Notes: generated by a model from the letters alone, not told the origin. DNA of 64,000 bases from Podospora comata (GCA_017354895.1 CP071494.1:4712001-4776000); one strand, 5' to 3'. Shown: positions 1 through 12,233, counted from the first letter of the stretch. Made by a program: numbers and translations.

Positions 1-183
1 TACGTCGAGTACACGGTTATCTTGCCAGACCAGATGGAGAGCGGGATGGAGAAGGAGCTGTGGGCGCTGTTCCAAAAGTACCGGCAAAAGAACGGGGTGG
101 ATCTGCACAAGGATAGCGGCAGGCCAGAAAAGGTTGTTTTGCATGAGGACAGGGAGCAGGAGCGGGAGCATGAGGAGTTATGA
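1..183 (+). CDS. 3' end of an unidentified protein-coding gene (partial)
   Basis: An open frame enters from the left edge of the window and runs 60 codons to a TGA at 181-183, followed at once by a second in-frame-adjacent TGA triplet. The visible C-terminus is charged: a short segment (VEYTVILPDQMESGMEKEL) is followed by a Lys/Arg/Glu-rich tail ending EREHEEL. Codon use, with G/C-rich third positions, looks like that of the other genes here. The gene is convergent with the DUF3824 gene downstream. I cannot assign a family from this fragment; the start and most of the protein lie outside the window. Confidence 0.6.
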   Translation, partial: YVEYTVILPDQMESGMEKELWALFQKYRQKNGVDLHKDSGRPEKVVLHEDREQEREHEEL

Positions 184-546
184 TGATATATTTTTGGTAA
201 AGACGGTTTCTTTTTTTTCTTCCACCAACAGCTAGAGAGCGGAAACTAGATGGGTTTCATGTTTATAAATATGTGGCATTACAATGTATTACATGGACGT
301 AACAGCAGACAAGAGATCAGCATATTCCAGTCGTATACGTGTGTGTATTACCCCTGAGTTGTGATCCGTTTCCATAAAGACAAAATAAGCAAAGTCATAT
401 CTAACGTAAACAATAGACATTGATATATCGAGCCAAAGATAAAAACATCAAATCAACAAAACAACATGTATAAGAAACCAAGACGTAAACTCAACGGCAA
501 AAAAAAAAACAATAAAAAAGCCAAAACGCAAGGTCATTAAAAGTCA
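184..546. other. convergent intergenic region
   Basis: This 363-base stretch holds the 3' ends of two convergent genes. It is AT-rich, with a T-run near 211-220 and an A-run around 500-520, as expected of untranslated tails and poly(A)-site regions. No RNA gene or conserved ORF is seen. Confidence 0.6.
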
Positions 547-3500
547 TTACCGATTCCTCCTCTCCCGATCATCACTGTCATCATCATCCCTGTGATATCG
601 CCTACTACTCCTCCTACTCCTCCTCCGCTTTCGATCTTCATCACCGTAATAATCATCGTCATCATGGTCGTAATCGTGAGAATCGTGACGTCCCTTTTTG
701 GTCCCCCGACTGCTCTCCCCCCGCTCATCCTCCGTCTGTCTCTTATCACTCCTCTTCCGCCTTCTATACCGATCATCGTCCTCATCATCACCCTCATCCT
801 CACTCCGATCGTGACCCCGACCTTTGCCCTTTCTGTCTCTACTATCCCTGTTCCCATCCCGACTACCGCTTCCTTCACCGTGACCACCTTGCAACAGATT
901 GCCGCTTAGCAAACCCCCAATCAACCCCATCCAACTCCCCTTCCCTTCCAAGACTCCTGTGACATTTTGCACAATCCTCTCCACCGTCTCCTTGTCCGTC
1001 CCGCTGACAGCCCAATCACCCATCATGTTCAGCCCATTCGGTCCCTTTGGGCTGCGGTACTCAAACGACCCCTTCCTAGAGTGCACCCCACCCCGCCTGT
1101 CTTCATGCCCCTGGGCGGTAAGCGGTCTCCCCTCGCCGTCAAACCGATCTGGCAGCTCCTCCACGGCAGATTCATCATCGTCATCTGATACCGCTTTGGA
1201 TTTCTTGCGAAGAGCTCTGTCATCGTCGCTGCTGGTCGTGGGATCGAGGGGAGAAGGAGGCGTGATGTCGCTGTCCTCTTCTGCGCCTGACCTTGCGGCT
1301 TCCTGGGCTTCGCGGTGGCGGCGGAGGGTGGCTTGGGATTTGGGGGACAGGGGAACGAAGACCACCGAGCGGGCGGTGCGAGGGGTGCCGGGGATGTCGT
1401 CGTTGGGGTCGTCGGTTTCGGTTTGGGGGGTCATGATGGGGGATGCTGGGGGGGAGTAGAAGGGGGTGAGCTTGTGGTTTAGACCATCTAAGACATCAAA
1501 GTTAGTGATTCAGGAGAGCTAGATTGTGAAGATACACGGGAGGGTATATATCATGGATGGTCTGTAATGTCAATGGGGCAAAAGGGCTAAACACCGAGAC
1601 CAGACGCACCCTTCTTGTCGCCTTCTACGTTGGGGCGGGGGCTTGTGGCGACGGTGGCTGCATAGGCAGCGGCTGCAGCTGCAGCTGTTGCTGGGATGGA
1701 ACGACCAACGACATGAGAAGCTTCATTACTCACATGTTCAGGGCCTGGGGGTTGATTAGGTGGCGGACCTTGGGGTGCTGGCGGCGGCGGCATCTGGTGT
1801 GGAGGGGGAGGTGGCATGCCGTTGTTGGTGGCTGCCGAGTTGGGCGGGACACCAGGCGGTTGAGGGGAGAAGCCGGTGTAGTCAGGTGGGCGGTAGGGCT
1901 GGTACTGCTGCTGATGGAGGTTGTCCGAGACGTAGTTGGGATGGTTGGTGAAGCCGTTGTTGACTACAGGCTGCGGCGGCGGCGGTGGTTGATAGTATCC
2001 GCCCGAGGCATGGGCTGGAGATGGCGTTCGTCTATAGTCGTCCTCGTCCTCATAGCCTTGGTGTCACGTTAGTAGATGGTTCCAAGTCAGCTTTCTGGAA
2101 AAACAGTCAGTTCTACTCACGTCTTTGGTCCCGCTCTTTGCCCCGGCTCTTCTCCCGCTCCCTCCTCCGCTCGATGTCACGGTCATAGCTCCTATCTCGG
2201 CTTCGGTCCCTAGACCTGTCCCTAGATCGGTCTCTGTTCCTGTCACGGTCACGGTCTCGGTCTTCGTCACGATCTCTCCTGCTACGATCCCTATCACGGT
2301 CCCTATCGCGGTTTCTCTCACGATCCCTCTCTCGGTCTCTCTCATCTCTATCCCTTTCTTTTTCCTTTTCTTTCTCTTTCTTGCTATCACGAACCTTCTT
2401 GATGCCAAAGGCCGCAGCGCCAGCCGCAGCAGCTCCGGCAGCCAAGTCTCTCAGCTTACTGCCACTCCTCTTCTTCTCCTTGTCCGTCTCGGGCTCGCTG
2501 TCGGCCGAGTAATCACTATCATCGCCTCTCGATCGTCTTCGGTGGCCCCTCTTCCTCCGTCCGCGGTGTCGGCCCTCCTCCGCCGCGGATTCATACCCCG
2601 CTGCCGCGGCAGCCGGTCCCATCGCCGCGCCGTAAGGATCGTGGGGACGGGCCGGGTTCGCATACAGGGGGTGCGCCCCGTACTCAACCATGCCTAATTC
2701 AGGATCAGTGGGTGGAAGGTCAGCGTCGGGGTACGTGGGTCCGGACCGAGGTAAACTTCTGCTTCTGCTGCGCCGGCGATAGGATTCCTCATCGCGCGCA
2801 TAGTGCTCTTCATCGCTGAGCTCGCGCTCACGCTTCAGCGCCTCCTTCTCGCGCTCGTCCTCTTTCTTGTCCTGTCGCTTGTCGTACATCTTCTTGGCCC
2901 CGGCGGCGGCAAGACCGGCGGCTACCATCTCGGCGCCGGTGCGCAGGCGAGATCGGGAGCGGCTCTTACCATCGCGGGACTTGCTTCTCTTGTGGCGGTA
3001 GTGCTGGACGAGTCCAACTGCGGCGGCAGTGCCGAGTCCGGCTTTGGCTGCTGCGCTTTTGGATCGCTTCCGGCTGGGGGAACGGGAGCTGTCGCTTGAA
3101 GCACGGTGGACGGGGCGTCCGCGGGCCATCTCCTCCTTTTCGACCTTGTTGCTCTGGTACAGTTTGGCAGCGCCGGCAGCTGCGAGAGCCACAGCGGCGA
3201 TACCAAGACCTGTCTTGAGCCTAGAGTGAGGTGACCGCGAACGAGAGCGCGAACGCGAGTGCCCATGCCGAGACCGAGAGCGCTCCCTGATAATGATCTC
3301 CTTGTCCTTTTCTCCATACCTGTCTTCGTAGGCGCTGTGAGCGCGTCTGGCAACCTCGGTACCGATGGCTCCCAGGGCAGCGCCAGCGAGGACTTTGCGA
3401 CCACGCTTCTCAGGAAGCTCACCCTGGGCATTGCGGCGAGATGCTAGAATGGCAGAGATACCTGCGCCAGCAAGAGCACCTTCGGCAATGTGGCGCTTCC

Positions 3501-4710
3501 TGTGGGGACTGCTCGACTCCTCACGCTTGACGATTCTCCGTCTGACATATACCTCTTTGTCTGACTCGGCATCGCTGTAGCCGTCATGATGATGGCTGTG
3601 ACGGCTATGGCTGTGGTGGTGATGATGGTGGTGGCGGTGAGGCTCGCCATAGCGTTCAACCTCGTATTCTTCACGTTCTCCACGGAAAGGACCGAGCTCG
3701 CGAGATTCCCGGCGATAATAGTATTCCTCGTCCCGAGTGGGGATGCGGGCTATCGCCACATTGGTCTCTTGAGCCTGTTCACGGATGACAAGAGGCGGCG
3801 GTGGGGGCGCCTCCTGAACAATGATTCTCTGCTCAGGGGCACGTTGGCGAATGACGATGGGGGCAGGCTGGACGACGGGTTCGTAGTATTCCGTCTCCTT
3901 GCGCCAGCGTTCAATCTCTCCGCTGTACCTGTCGTCGTCACGGTGGTCACGCTCCTCAATCCGGCGTTCTACCACAACCTCACCGCCGTGGGAATCCCGG
4001 TGCTCGACTCTCCTCTCCACTCGGACTTCAGTCTGCTTGTCCTCATCCCAGTATGAACGGCGTTCCCAGTCACGAGGAGTCCTCGGCGAGAAGGCATCTT
4101 CGCGATCGCGCTCGGCTCGGACAAGTTCCTTGGACTCGTAGACAACCTTGGGGCGGTCGGTGATATCCTGACGCCAATACTCGTTGTTCCGGTCATCTCG
4201 CTCCACAACCTGCCTCTCAACCACGGTGCGGGTCCGGTCATAGTCCCGGTCATCCCGCTCCCGCTCGATAATGCGCTCCCGCTCCACAACAGTGTCCCTG
4301 TCCCCGCCGCGATCGCGATACTCGGTCCGGTCGACCCGGATGAAGTCGTCTCTGGGCTCGCGCTCCCTCTCCCGCTCGATTACCTCACGGCGCTCTACAT
4401 ATGTGGCGCTGTGAGGCGACGGCTCGAAGGCAGAGCGAGGACGCTCGGGAACGTACACCCTCTCAATCCGACGGTCGACCTCGATGTGGTCCTCCCGATC
4501 CCGGCCTACACGGCTGCCGCCACCATATCGGCTGCGGCGATCCTCCTCCACGACCTCGACATCGCGCTCACGCTCGCGCTCCACCCGATCAGTCTTCTCC
4601 ACTGAGACCGGTCCAACTTTGTACCGACGCACTGTGGTTCTCTTGTAGCCCTCATCGTCGGAGGGCGACGTGTCCCGGGCGTAACGGGACTCGCGGTACA
4701 CCTCGGGCAT
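547..4710 (-). CDS. DUF3824-family large disordered protein
   Basis: Three exons: 4710-2121, 2056-1610 and 1487-547, giving 1325 residues. Intron 1 has GTGAGT and a TACTAAC branch just before its AG. Intron 2 has GTGCGT and a CACTAAC branch before TTAG. The start MPEVYRESRY is followed by a highly charged Arg/Glu/Asp half with a His-rich run near residue 370. Short Ala/Gly-rich helices flanked by Arg/Ser stretches then recur at about 413, 443, 507, 560, 598 and 760, as in the DUF3824 family. After a Pro-rich exon 2 (PPPPHQMPPPP), the C-terminus has the conserved-looking FVPLSPKSQATLRRHREAQ near 1055 and a weak hydrophobic stretch near 1170-1215, then an acidic/basic tail. Function is unknown; the Ala/Gly helices could associate with membranes or self-assemble (inference). 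The exon 2/3 junction is the least certain part. Confidence 0.8.
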
Positions 4711-7576
4711 GGTGGGCGAGTTTGGGTCGGTGTTAGGTCACACCCAAATGGTGGATTGTAGCGGTAGTAATGGGAGTAGTAGTTATGAGATACGAAACAA
4801 AACTCGCGATGTGGGTATCACGAAAAAAGAAGAAAAGACTAACAACAAAAATGTGGAAAAGTTGCAGAGAGATTTCCAACAAGTGGAAAGGAAGGGCGGG
4901 GTGGGAAGAAAAAGGCTGAGCTGTTGCTATAAGAGAGCGAGCCCGCAAGGTGGGATGTGGACCGAAGGAAGGAGATGGAGGGGGGGTACTGGGGGCTGGG
5001 CAGTGCGCATGCCTTGTCAGCGACGGGGGAGAAGCCAGACCTTGGCCCTGCAACACCTGCATGCATTATGGCGCTGTAAGCAACTGTAACTAAAGTGACT
5101 TATTACGCAGGGCAAGGAAACCGTGGAATATTCGCTGGAAACCCAATCGAGGCGCAGTTGTGGGCTCTCTTGCGAGGTATTCCGGCCATGTACCTGACAC
5201 TCTCCCCTCTTTGATCATGTATCACACGATAGGCTCTCCCAGCTATCTCTTAGATGCCGATGTTGGTCTGCAACCCAGGTCGAGCTTGTTGGCGCTTCCG
5301 CCATGTTGGTCAGGGGCAACGGCCTATGCGAACAGACTATACTTTGATCCTCTTCTCCTAAAAGAAGGCAAAAGAAAGCGGCGTTGCGAAACAACGGAAA
5401 CGAAACTTTGCGCCATGCGCCGTTGGGAGAGCAGAGCGGGGTCCTGAAGAAGACGGTCACAAAATGCGGCCTCGTTGAGTGAGATATGACTGCCTAGTGT
5501 GGAAAGAGACTGTTCTCAATGGCCTGCGCCGCTCTCATGTCCAGTTGGACCAGTCCAGCCTCCCTTCTTCTTCTCGGAAGAAAAATCCAACCGCACCTCC
5601 ATCATCAAAGCCGGCAGCAAGAGGTTCTCACACAGCGGGATATCTAATGTGATCCAATATCGAAGCTACTGCGAGAGCAATGACCAAGTCCCAGCCTATG
5701 AAACCACCATGCAGCCACACCTTCTCTGCATTTCTAGCAGCAGTGCTACCCGTCTGGTCACACTGCCTGGGAATCCAGACGAATTACCTCATGAACCCAG
5801 TCTGATCAAGATTCAACATGATCGAGAGAGGTGCCAGAGTCCATCATCCTGGCACCTTCATCGCATCGTGTGTGCCGGCTTGGAAGCTTCTGGGTCCACG
5901 CGTTCCTAGTTTTGACCGGGTGGCCCCACATGAGTTCACTCGAACTGCGACCATGGGACGGCAAAACGAACGGCAGCTCAGGATGAACCCAGCCCTGTGA
6001 CTCGGTCATGATATGGGAAAAGGTGGTTCAGGCGGTGAAGGGGGGTGAGGTGACTGTTATATTCCCGTCGGGAGGTTCATCGCAACAAGAGCAGCTGATG
6101 GGATGTTCCGTCAGTTACCCCTCCCCCGCGCTGTAGTTGACTTCTCCTCCAGGGGCTTTACATACCTACATCTAATGAACTTGCAGTCAAACAATGCATT
6201 CCATCTTCTGCAGGATGAAAAGATTGATCCCCACAAGAGTGAATCTCCAAAATACCTGCGTGAATACTGCAGTGACTGCCTCTTTGCCTGACAATGTGTC
6301 GAGGCCCAAAAGAAAATCACAGCAAGTGAGAACCGCGCGGGTCAGACATATTTCGTCATCTGCCCCACTGCCTGTGAAGCCAAGGCTACAATGCCAAGAT
6401 GTCTTTTTTAGCGTCCTTTTGCGTCTCACTCACTAACATATCGCTTCCACGAAAAACAGGCTGTGAGTTGAAATCTCTACTTGTGTGATGCCGTGGCAAT
6501 AAAATCTACGAAACGAAACACAACTGCTCCATGAGAAGAGGCCGCTCTACTCCGGCCGATTTGACCATCGGGCCTCTCGGTCTCAGATCCTCAGCTCCGA
6601 ATGACCATCTTCTTCAACCCCGGAGCGGCTCGGGTGGCTGAGTGAGTACTAGGCTGAGGCTGAGCTTGCTTCTCGATACATGACCGTTAGGGGCCATGGC
6701 AAGGTATTAAAACGGCTCGTGATTGGGTGTCTTGTAAATTATGGCCAATCTATGTATGAACCAGTCTTCTATCGTTACATGACCGTACTTGTACCAACTG
6801 TAAGTGAGCCGGTATCCCAAGCAGAGCCTCATGTACTGTGGGACTGTGGTCGGAGAAGGATGACACGAAGGTGACCATCGTTCTTTTGATATCAAGTGGC
6901 CTGAAGCGTATACTATATACAAGAGTGGAAGCGGCAGTTGATGGGACCTTGACATGCCGTGCTATGGGGTACTGCGATCTAGACATGGAGAGCTGACGAG
7001 TGATGGCTATTCGACATAGGTGGACTAGAAGAGGAGTGCGATGGTGAAGGGCTTGATCGGTTCGTCCTCGTCGTGTTGATGTTGTATTCCGAAGGCGAAG
7101 CTCTCGTCGTCGATAGATTGGCTCATAGTTCCGCAAACCTAAGACTGAGGTTAATCGTGATTTGTACCCTTGATCTCACATTCATGTAAGCTCGAAAAGT
7201 CACTGCCAAGCACGCACAAAGCTTGATCATCAGACTTGTCATATTCCCATTTGATGTGGCGAGGGTAGTCCTTCAACTAACCGCCCAAGCCGCAACCAAG
7301 CTTGCCGTAGAATCAGGGCTCTTGTGGAGGTACCATCGGTGTCGAGCCCGCAGTCCATGAAACTGCCAGAGGCCGCAAGACCGAGCCCATCCCACTTTTG
7401 CTTAAACACATCTCAATTTCCCGTGTAAGCTACGCCGATGAACCAGAACCCTTGATATCAATGCACCCATCCTAATGGTCGTGAATGCGATACGCCGTCG
7501 CAAAAGATCCAGGCAAGCTTTGGAAGTACAAAGGGAACCCGAGGAGTCAAAAACACGCCTTGCCGATATTGACCGT
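4711..7576. other. long intergenic region, no supported gene
   Basis: About 2.9 kb between the start of the DUF3824 gene and the 3' end of ribosomal P1. The part next to 4710 is AT-rich and is probably 5' UTR and promoter. ORFs here are short, overlap in several frames and have no recognisable family or intron pattern. No tRNA A/B-box pair was found by eye. It could hold a non-coding transcript or decayed sequence, but nothing supports either. Confidence 0.4.
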
Positions 7577-8153
7577 TTAGTCGAAGAGACCGAAGCCCAT
7601 GTCATCGTCGGACTCCTCCTTCTCTGTAGCAAGTTGTTAGCACCATATTCAAGAGCATATCGGGCCGGAAGCCCAGGGTGGGAGTACTGACCCTCCTCCT
7701 TGGCCTCCTCGGGAGCGGCCTCAGCAGCACCGCCAGCGGCAGCAGCAGCGCCACCAGCAGCGGCAGGGGCGGCACCACCACCGGAGCCGACGTTGGAAAG
7801 AAGGTCCTTCACATCCTTGCCCTCGAGAGCCTGTATCACAGCAAAACAACCCAAGTCAGTCATCTAATCGTCTCGTGGCCGGATGCCCGCGTTCGGAATG
7901 CGTAGTTCTCGGTGTTTCGTACCTTGGCGAAAAGGGAAGCCCAGATAGGCTCGACATCCTCAATGCCGGCGGCCTTGATGATGGTCTGGATCTTGTCGGC
8001 CTATTTCGCAAGTCAGTCGCTCGTTCCGCCCAAATCGCCCCGTAAATCACAGAATTGCGCGGGGCACCAGAAGATTCGCCTTACAGTGATCTCAACACCG
8101 TCATCGGCGAGGATCAGGGCCGCATAGGACGTCGCAAGCTCAGCGGTAGACAT
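7577..8153 (-). CDS. rpp1: 60S acidic ribosomal protein P1
   Basis: Four exons: 8153-8085, 8000-7923, 7830-7692 and 7623-7577, encoding 110 residues, the usual P1 length. The N-terminal helical dimerisation domain begins [20 protein letters not shown] long Ala/Gly hinge follows ([17 protein letters not shown]). The end is the hallmark acidic tail [13 protein letters not shown], which in the stalk of the large ribosomal subunit contacts elongation factors. The phases of all introns fit (0, 0, 1). The multi-intron structure of such a short gene is typical of fungal ribosomal-protein genes. It is divergent from the DUF2408 gene. Confidence 0.96.
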
Positions 8154-8989
8154 TTTGAATGTGGTTTGTCGAGACGGCAAGGTGCTGATGCTCGAAGGAC
8201 TTTTTGTCGTGGGATGTCGAGATACCGAAGCTTGAAATTCGCGAAGAGGAGAAATTAAGAGTTGTGCGCATGACAAAAAGAGAATAGCGTGGCCCTACAG
8301 CTGGCAGGTGTGCAATGGTCATTGCGCAGCTGACCGCCGCCTGTCGGTCTAGGAGAGCAAAAGTGGATATTCGTCAAGGTGCCCGGCTGGCAACGGCTGG
8401 AAGAAGTCGCTGTCCGGGCTCTCTCTGATTGGCTTGGGCAGCCGCTGGGCCATCCGCTGTGGCCTGCCAGGAACCCCAGTCGGGCCTTTGATCGATCTCC
8501 TTGCTAAGACCGGCCCCGCCATTGAAGCTCCCCTCTGTTCCCCCACCACAACTGACGTCGCGGACAGGGCCTGCACGTCGTCCAGAGGCTGAATTCCAAT
8601 TTAGACCTTTCCTCTTGCAAGCAAATAAACACCACATGGGCGCAGTTGCATCGAATTCACCCATTCTCGTATGACCGAATACGATACTTGACTCTCTCTG
8701 ATATCGTTGTTCACCTCGTAGCCGAAAGAAGTGCTGCCAGTCGTGCGGCGCAAAGAAGTGGCCGGTTGGTCAAGAGCAAGGTTGGCCAGGGCAGGAGATC
8801 AAGCTCCTCCAGATCCCGGTGGGTTTTCCAGCGAGAGCTGTTTCCTCGCGAGCTTTTGCCACTGACCATCCGTTGCCCACTGTCAGCTGGGAATACATAT
8901 AAGCCATCATCGGCCCTTCTCCTCTTTTGTTTGTACCGGCCAGTCCACCTAGTCTTCATCACCTTTTCTCAGTTCACCTTGCACCCAAG
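8154..8989. promoter_or_regulatory. divergent intergenic region, P1 / DUF2408 gene
   Basis: 836 bases between two start codons facing away from each other, so it must contain both promoters. The side next to 8990 is pyrimidine-rich (CTTTTCTC-type runs), as common in fungal 5' leaders. No specific factor site was identified. Confidence 0.4.
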
Positions 8990-10488
8990 ATGGAGACCCC
9001 AGCAATTCCCATGCCCAACGATGCGCGGGAGCAGGAGATTCTGCAGAAGCTCACGGCTATCCGGGATCAACTGCTGCTCCTAAAGATGGACCGAACAAAG
9101 TACATTCGGAGCCAAGATGTCATGGTGCATTACCAGGAACTGGTGGAACAAGTCAAGCTGCTGAACGAGGTCCGAAAAGGGGCACATCCAGGGGAGAACA
9201 GACGTATGCGAACCACAACATCAGCGGCCACGGACTGCTTTGTACTAACATCTGCGCGTAGTCGACAAGGTACTCGAGAGCTGTTTCCAACTCATCTCCC
9301 TTTTCTTTATGACGATTGGGCGAACGACCGACGTTCCCGCCGCCTATGCCCTGACCTCGACTGTGAAGCGACTCCTCGATCATCTCACAGAAGCCGGTCT
9401 CTTCTCGCCAAAAGATCTCGACAGCCTTTCGGATACACTGGGAAGGTTGGATGGGATCTTGAAGAACGCGAACGCACAACATTCACCATACCTGGTCGAA
9501 CTCCTTTCCAAACGCGAAGAGCTATGCAAGACGATGCTTGCAAAGTTGCGGGAAAAGCTGGACGAGCTGGATAAACCTTTGCAGGCCATCTATGAGAGGT
9601 TAATATCTATCATGAGATCAATGTCGCTTGCCAACACCAAGACAAAGTTCGCCACATCCGAAGTCCAGAAGCTGCAAGCAAAGCTCAAGGAGATTGAAGA
9701 GTCCAGAGTGGATGGCAAGTTTGTTGATGAAGAAGGGAACGAAATCCGTGGCAGCGACCTAGTCTCAGCACTTCTGGCGAGGTGTTTGAGGTGGTCAGAT
9801 ATCGTGTTGGAGAGGTACGTCATGCGCCCTTCAATAATGAGACGCCCGAACTAACGCAGACGATCACAGAAAGGGGCAAATACCTGAAGCTTTCAGAACA
9901 AAATACGAGATTCTCACCGGTGTGCGCAACGATCTTGAAAAGCTTTCCATCACGCAAGCCTGGTCCCTCCGAGAAACCGATTTGTACGATTTCCAACGAG
10001 AGCTCGACAAGATTGACGAGAGTAGGGTGGACGGGAACTGGGTCGACGACGAGGGCAACCCTGCCGAACTGTACGTTCAACGAACGCTGCTTTACCTCAT
10101 CAGACGCAGCTACGGCTACATTTATTACCTGATGAACTCGTCTGAGCCAGTGTCAGAGGCGTTGTTACCGGTGTACAACCAGTTGCAGACGTTGAAGAGG
10201 TGTCTGGTGGAGGTCAAAAACTCGGGAGGCGTGAGCTCGGTTAGGGAGTTATATCCTTATAGCATGAAGGTTTGTTGCCCTGTGTTATAATGTCCCAACT
10301 TCCTAATTACTGACAATCGATAGCTTAATTCAATCGACAACATGCGCGTCGATGGCAAGTTCATGGTTGGCAACGACATTCCAGAGGGACAGGGAAGTGT
10401 CAGTGAGCTGCTGGCTGAGTGCTTTGACCTCAGCTACGAGCTCAGGGTGGCCGCGGAAGAACTGGAAGATGGCAGTGCTGATACCTAG
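8990..10488 (+). CDS. DUF2408 / UPF0662 family protein
   Basis: Four exons: 8990-9203, 9262-9814, 9870-10269 and 10324-10488, encoding 443 residues. All introns are short (52-58 nt) with GTATGC, GTACGT and GTTTGT donors; TACTAAC lies just before the first acceptor. The protein is largely helical. It matches the conserved fungal DUF2408 family (UPF0662 in fission yeast) by its recurring motif: ESRVDGKFVDEEGN near 225, ESRVDGNWVDDEGN near 310 and NMRVDGKF near 395. The family's biochemical function is not established to my knowledge. No membrane segment or signal peptide is visible. The start METPAIP is the first ATG after a pyrimidine-rich leader. Confidence 0.88.
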
Positions 10489-10914
10489 CTGGCCATGTTC
10501 GTTTCGGTTGTATGATATTTCGGGTTTTTGGAAGCATGGTTTTGCGCCAAGATATGTTGCTGATGGCGTTATGAACGGGTTGATGACAATAATTGGGTGC
10601 AATCGTACCCGAAGCTGATTTTAGAGCACTGGTATTATGGCGTGCCATAATGGATTTTGAGGTTTGACAGGAACAGCCGCCATAGTTTTTACTTTGGGTC
10701 ATTTGAAGAGTTTCCTAGCGAGCTCGGGATTGCAGTTAGACCATTGGCTCCGACATGAATTAATCATATTTGGTCTATCGTGGTCTCAGGGGCCTATTGT
10801 ACTGAGTGTGTGTGATTTTAGACGAAGAATTAAAATTCCGGCGCAACACATTCATGGACATCATCAAATGCACACTCTCTTCTCTCTCTTCTCCCCACCA
10901 CATACACCAACTTC
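10489..10914. other. convergent intergenic region
   Basis: 426 bases between convergent stop codons. A CT-rich run lies near 10875-10900, reading toward the YCII gene's 3' end. Nothing else is seen. Confidence 0.5.
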
Positions 10915-11567
10915 CTACTGCTTGGTATTAGGGTCAGGGAACTTTTCGTCCTGTCCAGGGACTGGGAACCGGAAGGCGCAGAGGAAGGGCCACATTTGGG
11001 CCTTTTCCCATGCTGTTAGCACGATCATGGTAAGGGTTGAGAGAGAAGGAAACTTACATTTTCCACATCCCAGACTCCCTCCTTGGCGTAGATGTCATTT
11101 CTCAACACCTCCTTGATCTCCTCCCGGGAGGCGGCACTGATGACGATGGTGCTGCCTGCGAAAGAGAACTTGGTCGGGTCGGAACCCTGGGGAGGCTCGT
11201 TGAGGACGGCACCGCCCATTTTGTAGAGGCCGGAATCGACAGCTGGTTTGAGGCCGCCGAAGTGTTGACTTTATTTCATTAGTATCTGGTAACTTGGTGA
11301 GAGGAGGGGGAGGGAGGAAACATACGGCCGGACCTCGAGACGCTTCTCATGAGCACCGGGGAAGTCGGGGATGACGACGAGCCATTCTACCTTTTTGGGG
11401 GCTTCGGTGGAGGACATCGTTCTGATGGGTTGGTGTTGAAATCTAATAGGTGATATAATAGAAGAAAAGGAACCAAAACTAGGTTTGCTGGTTGAGGGCT
11501 TGGAAGAAAGAAAAGCAAGTCTGTTAAAGGTTGAAGCTGCAAATGAGCGCAGGTGAGGTGATGCCAT
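10915..11567 (-). CDS. YCII-domain protein with probable mitochondrial presequence
   Basis: Exons 11567-11326, 11268-11058 and 11001-10915 give 179 residues from the upstream ATG (MASPHLRSF), or 129 from the internal in-frame ATG at 11417 (MSSTEAPKK). The YCII-related ferredoxin-like fold spans the shorter form: EWLVVIPDFPGAHEKRLEVRP, then HFGGLKPAVDSGLYKMGGAVL and a typical IYAKEGVWDVEN segment. The extra 50 residues are rich in Ser, Arg, Lys and Phe and have no acidic residue until MSSTE, as in a mitochondrial targeting sequence. Two starts could therefore give mitochondrial and cytosolic forms (inference). Intron acceptors at 11269 (AAAG) and 11002 (AAAAG, after a GCTAAC branch) keep the frame. 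Substrate unknown; YCII relatives are small enzymes or dehydratase-like proteins. Confidence 0.88.
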
Positions 11568-12233
11568 AAGGTGGAGTCGTATTTGACTTGATAGATACAC
11601 CGATTGCGGCCGGCGGAGGAATATGCAAGTTTGAGAGAAGGAGCGGACGATTTAGTATGCACCGAATGGGTTGAATTAGTGAGCAGCTTGCGGTTATGGG
11701 CGGATATGTGCCGAACTGCGAAAAGTGATACCTCTCAAGAAGGAAGTGGTGCCTCTTCCGAACGAATGCCGACGATCGCCGCAAGGGGTTGAATTGGCGG
11801 TGCGGGGCCGCCGCGGGGAAGTTGTGTGGTTGTCAACTACGGGTACAGCCTACATGAAGGTTTCTTGGGCCGAGAAGGTTTGATTTAGGTTGTTGATTCT
11901 GAAGATCCTGCTAGCTTGGGACTTGGCACTGAATTAGGCAGGTTTGTTGGATCACTGGATGATGTGTTGAAAATCACTTTCAAGGCGCGCCCTTGAAATG
12001 TTGACTTGGATGGTGACCCCACCTATTCAGTACACATATGGGGGTGTTTAGGGGTAATGAACCTCACCTACCTTGTGAAAGAACGCAAACATACATCAAA
12101 TGAGGAGGGGGACTTATTTTGAGTATCCAGTTAAGAACATAAACCATCAGCTTTCGAGACACAGTGTTGCCCCTCCATTATCGCTTCCTATCTAGACGCT
12201 GGCAGCATACCTCATAAGATTTATGACAAAAGC
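11568..12233. other. intergenic region
   Basis: 666 bases between the YCII gene start and the UBX gene stop (both minus strand). It holds the YCII promoter and the UBX 3' UTR. No further gene is seen. Confidence 0.45.

Noticed and set aside
5499-5909. 136-codon ORF upstream of the DUF3824 gene
   Set aside because: No family resemblance or intron structure, and it overlaps other chance ORFs.
11567-11600. Longest start of the YCII gene (MYLSSQIRLHL at 11600)
   Set aside because: The ATG at 11567 already gives a complete presequence. The further 11 codons are possible but not needed.
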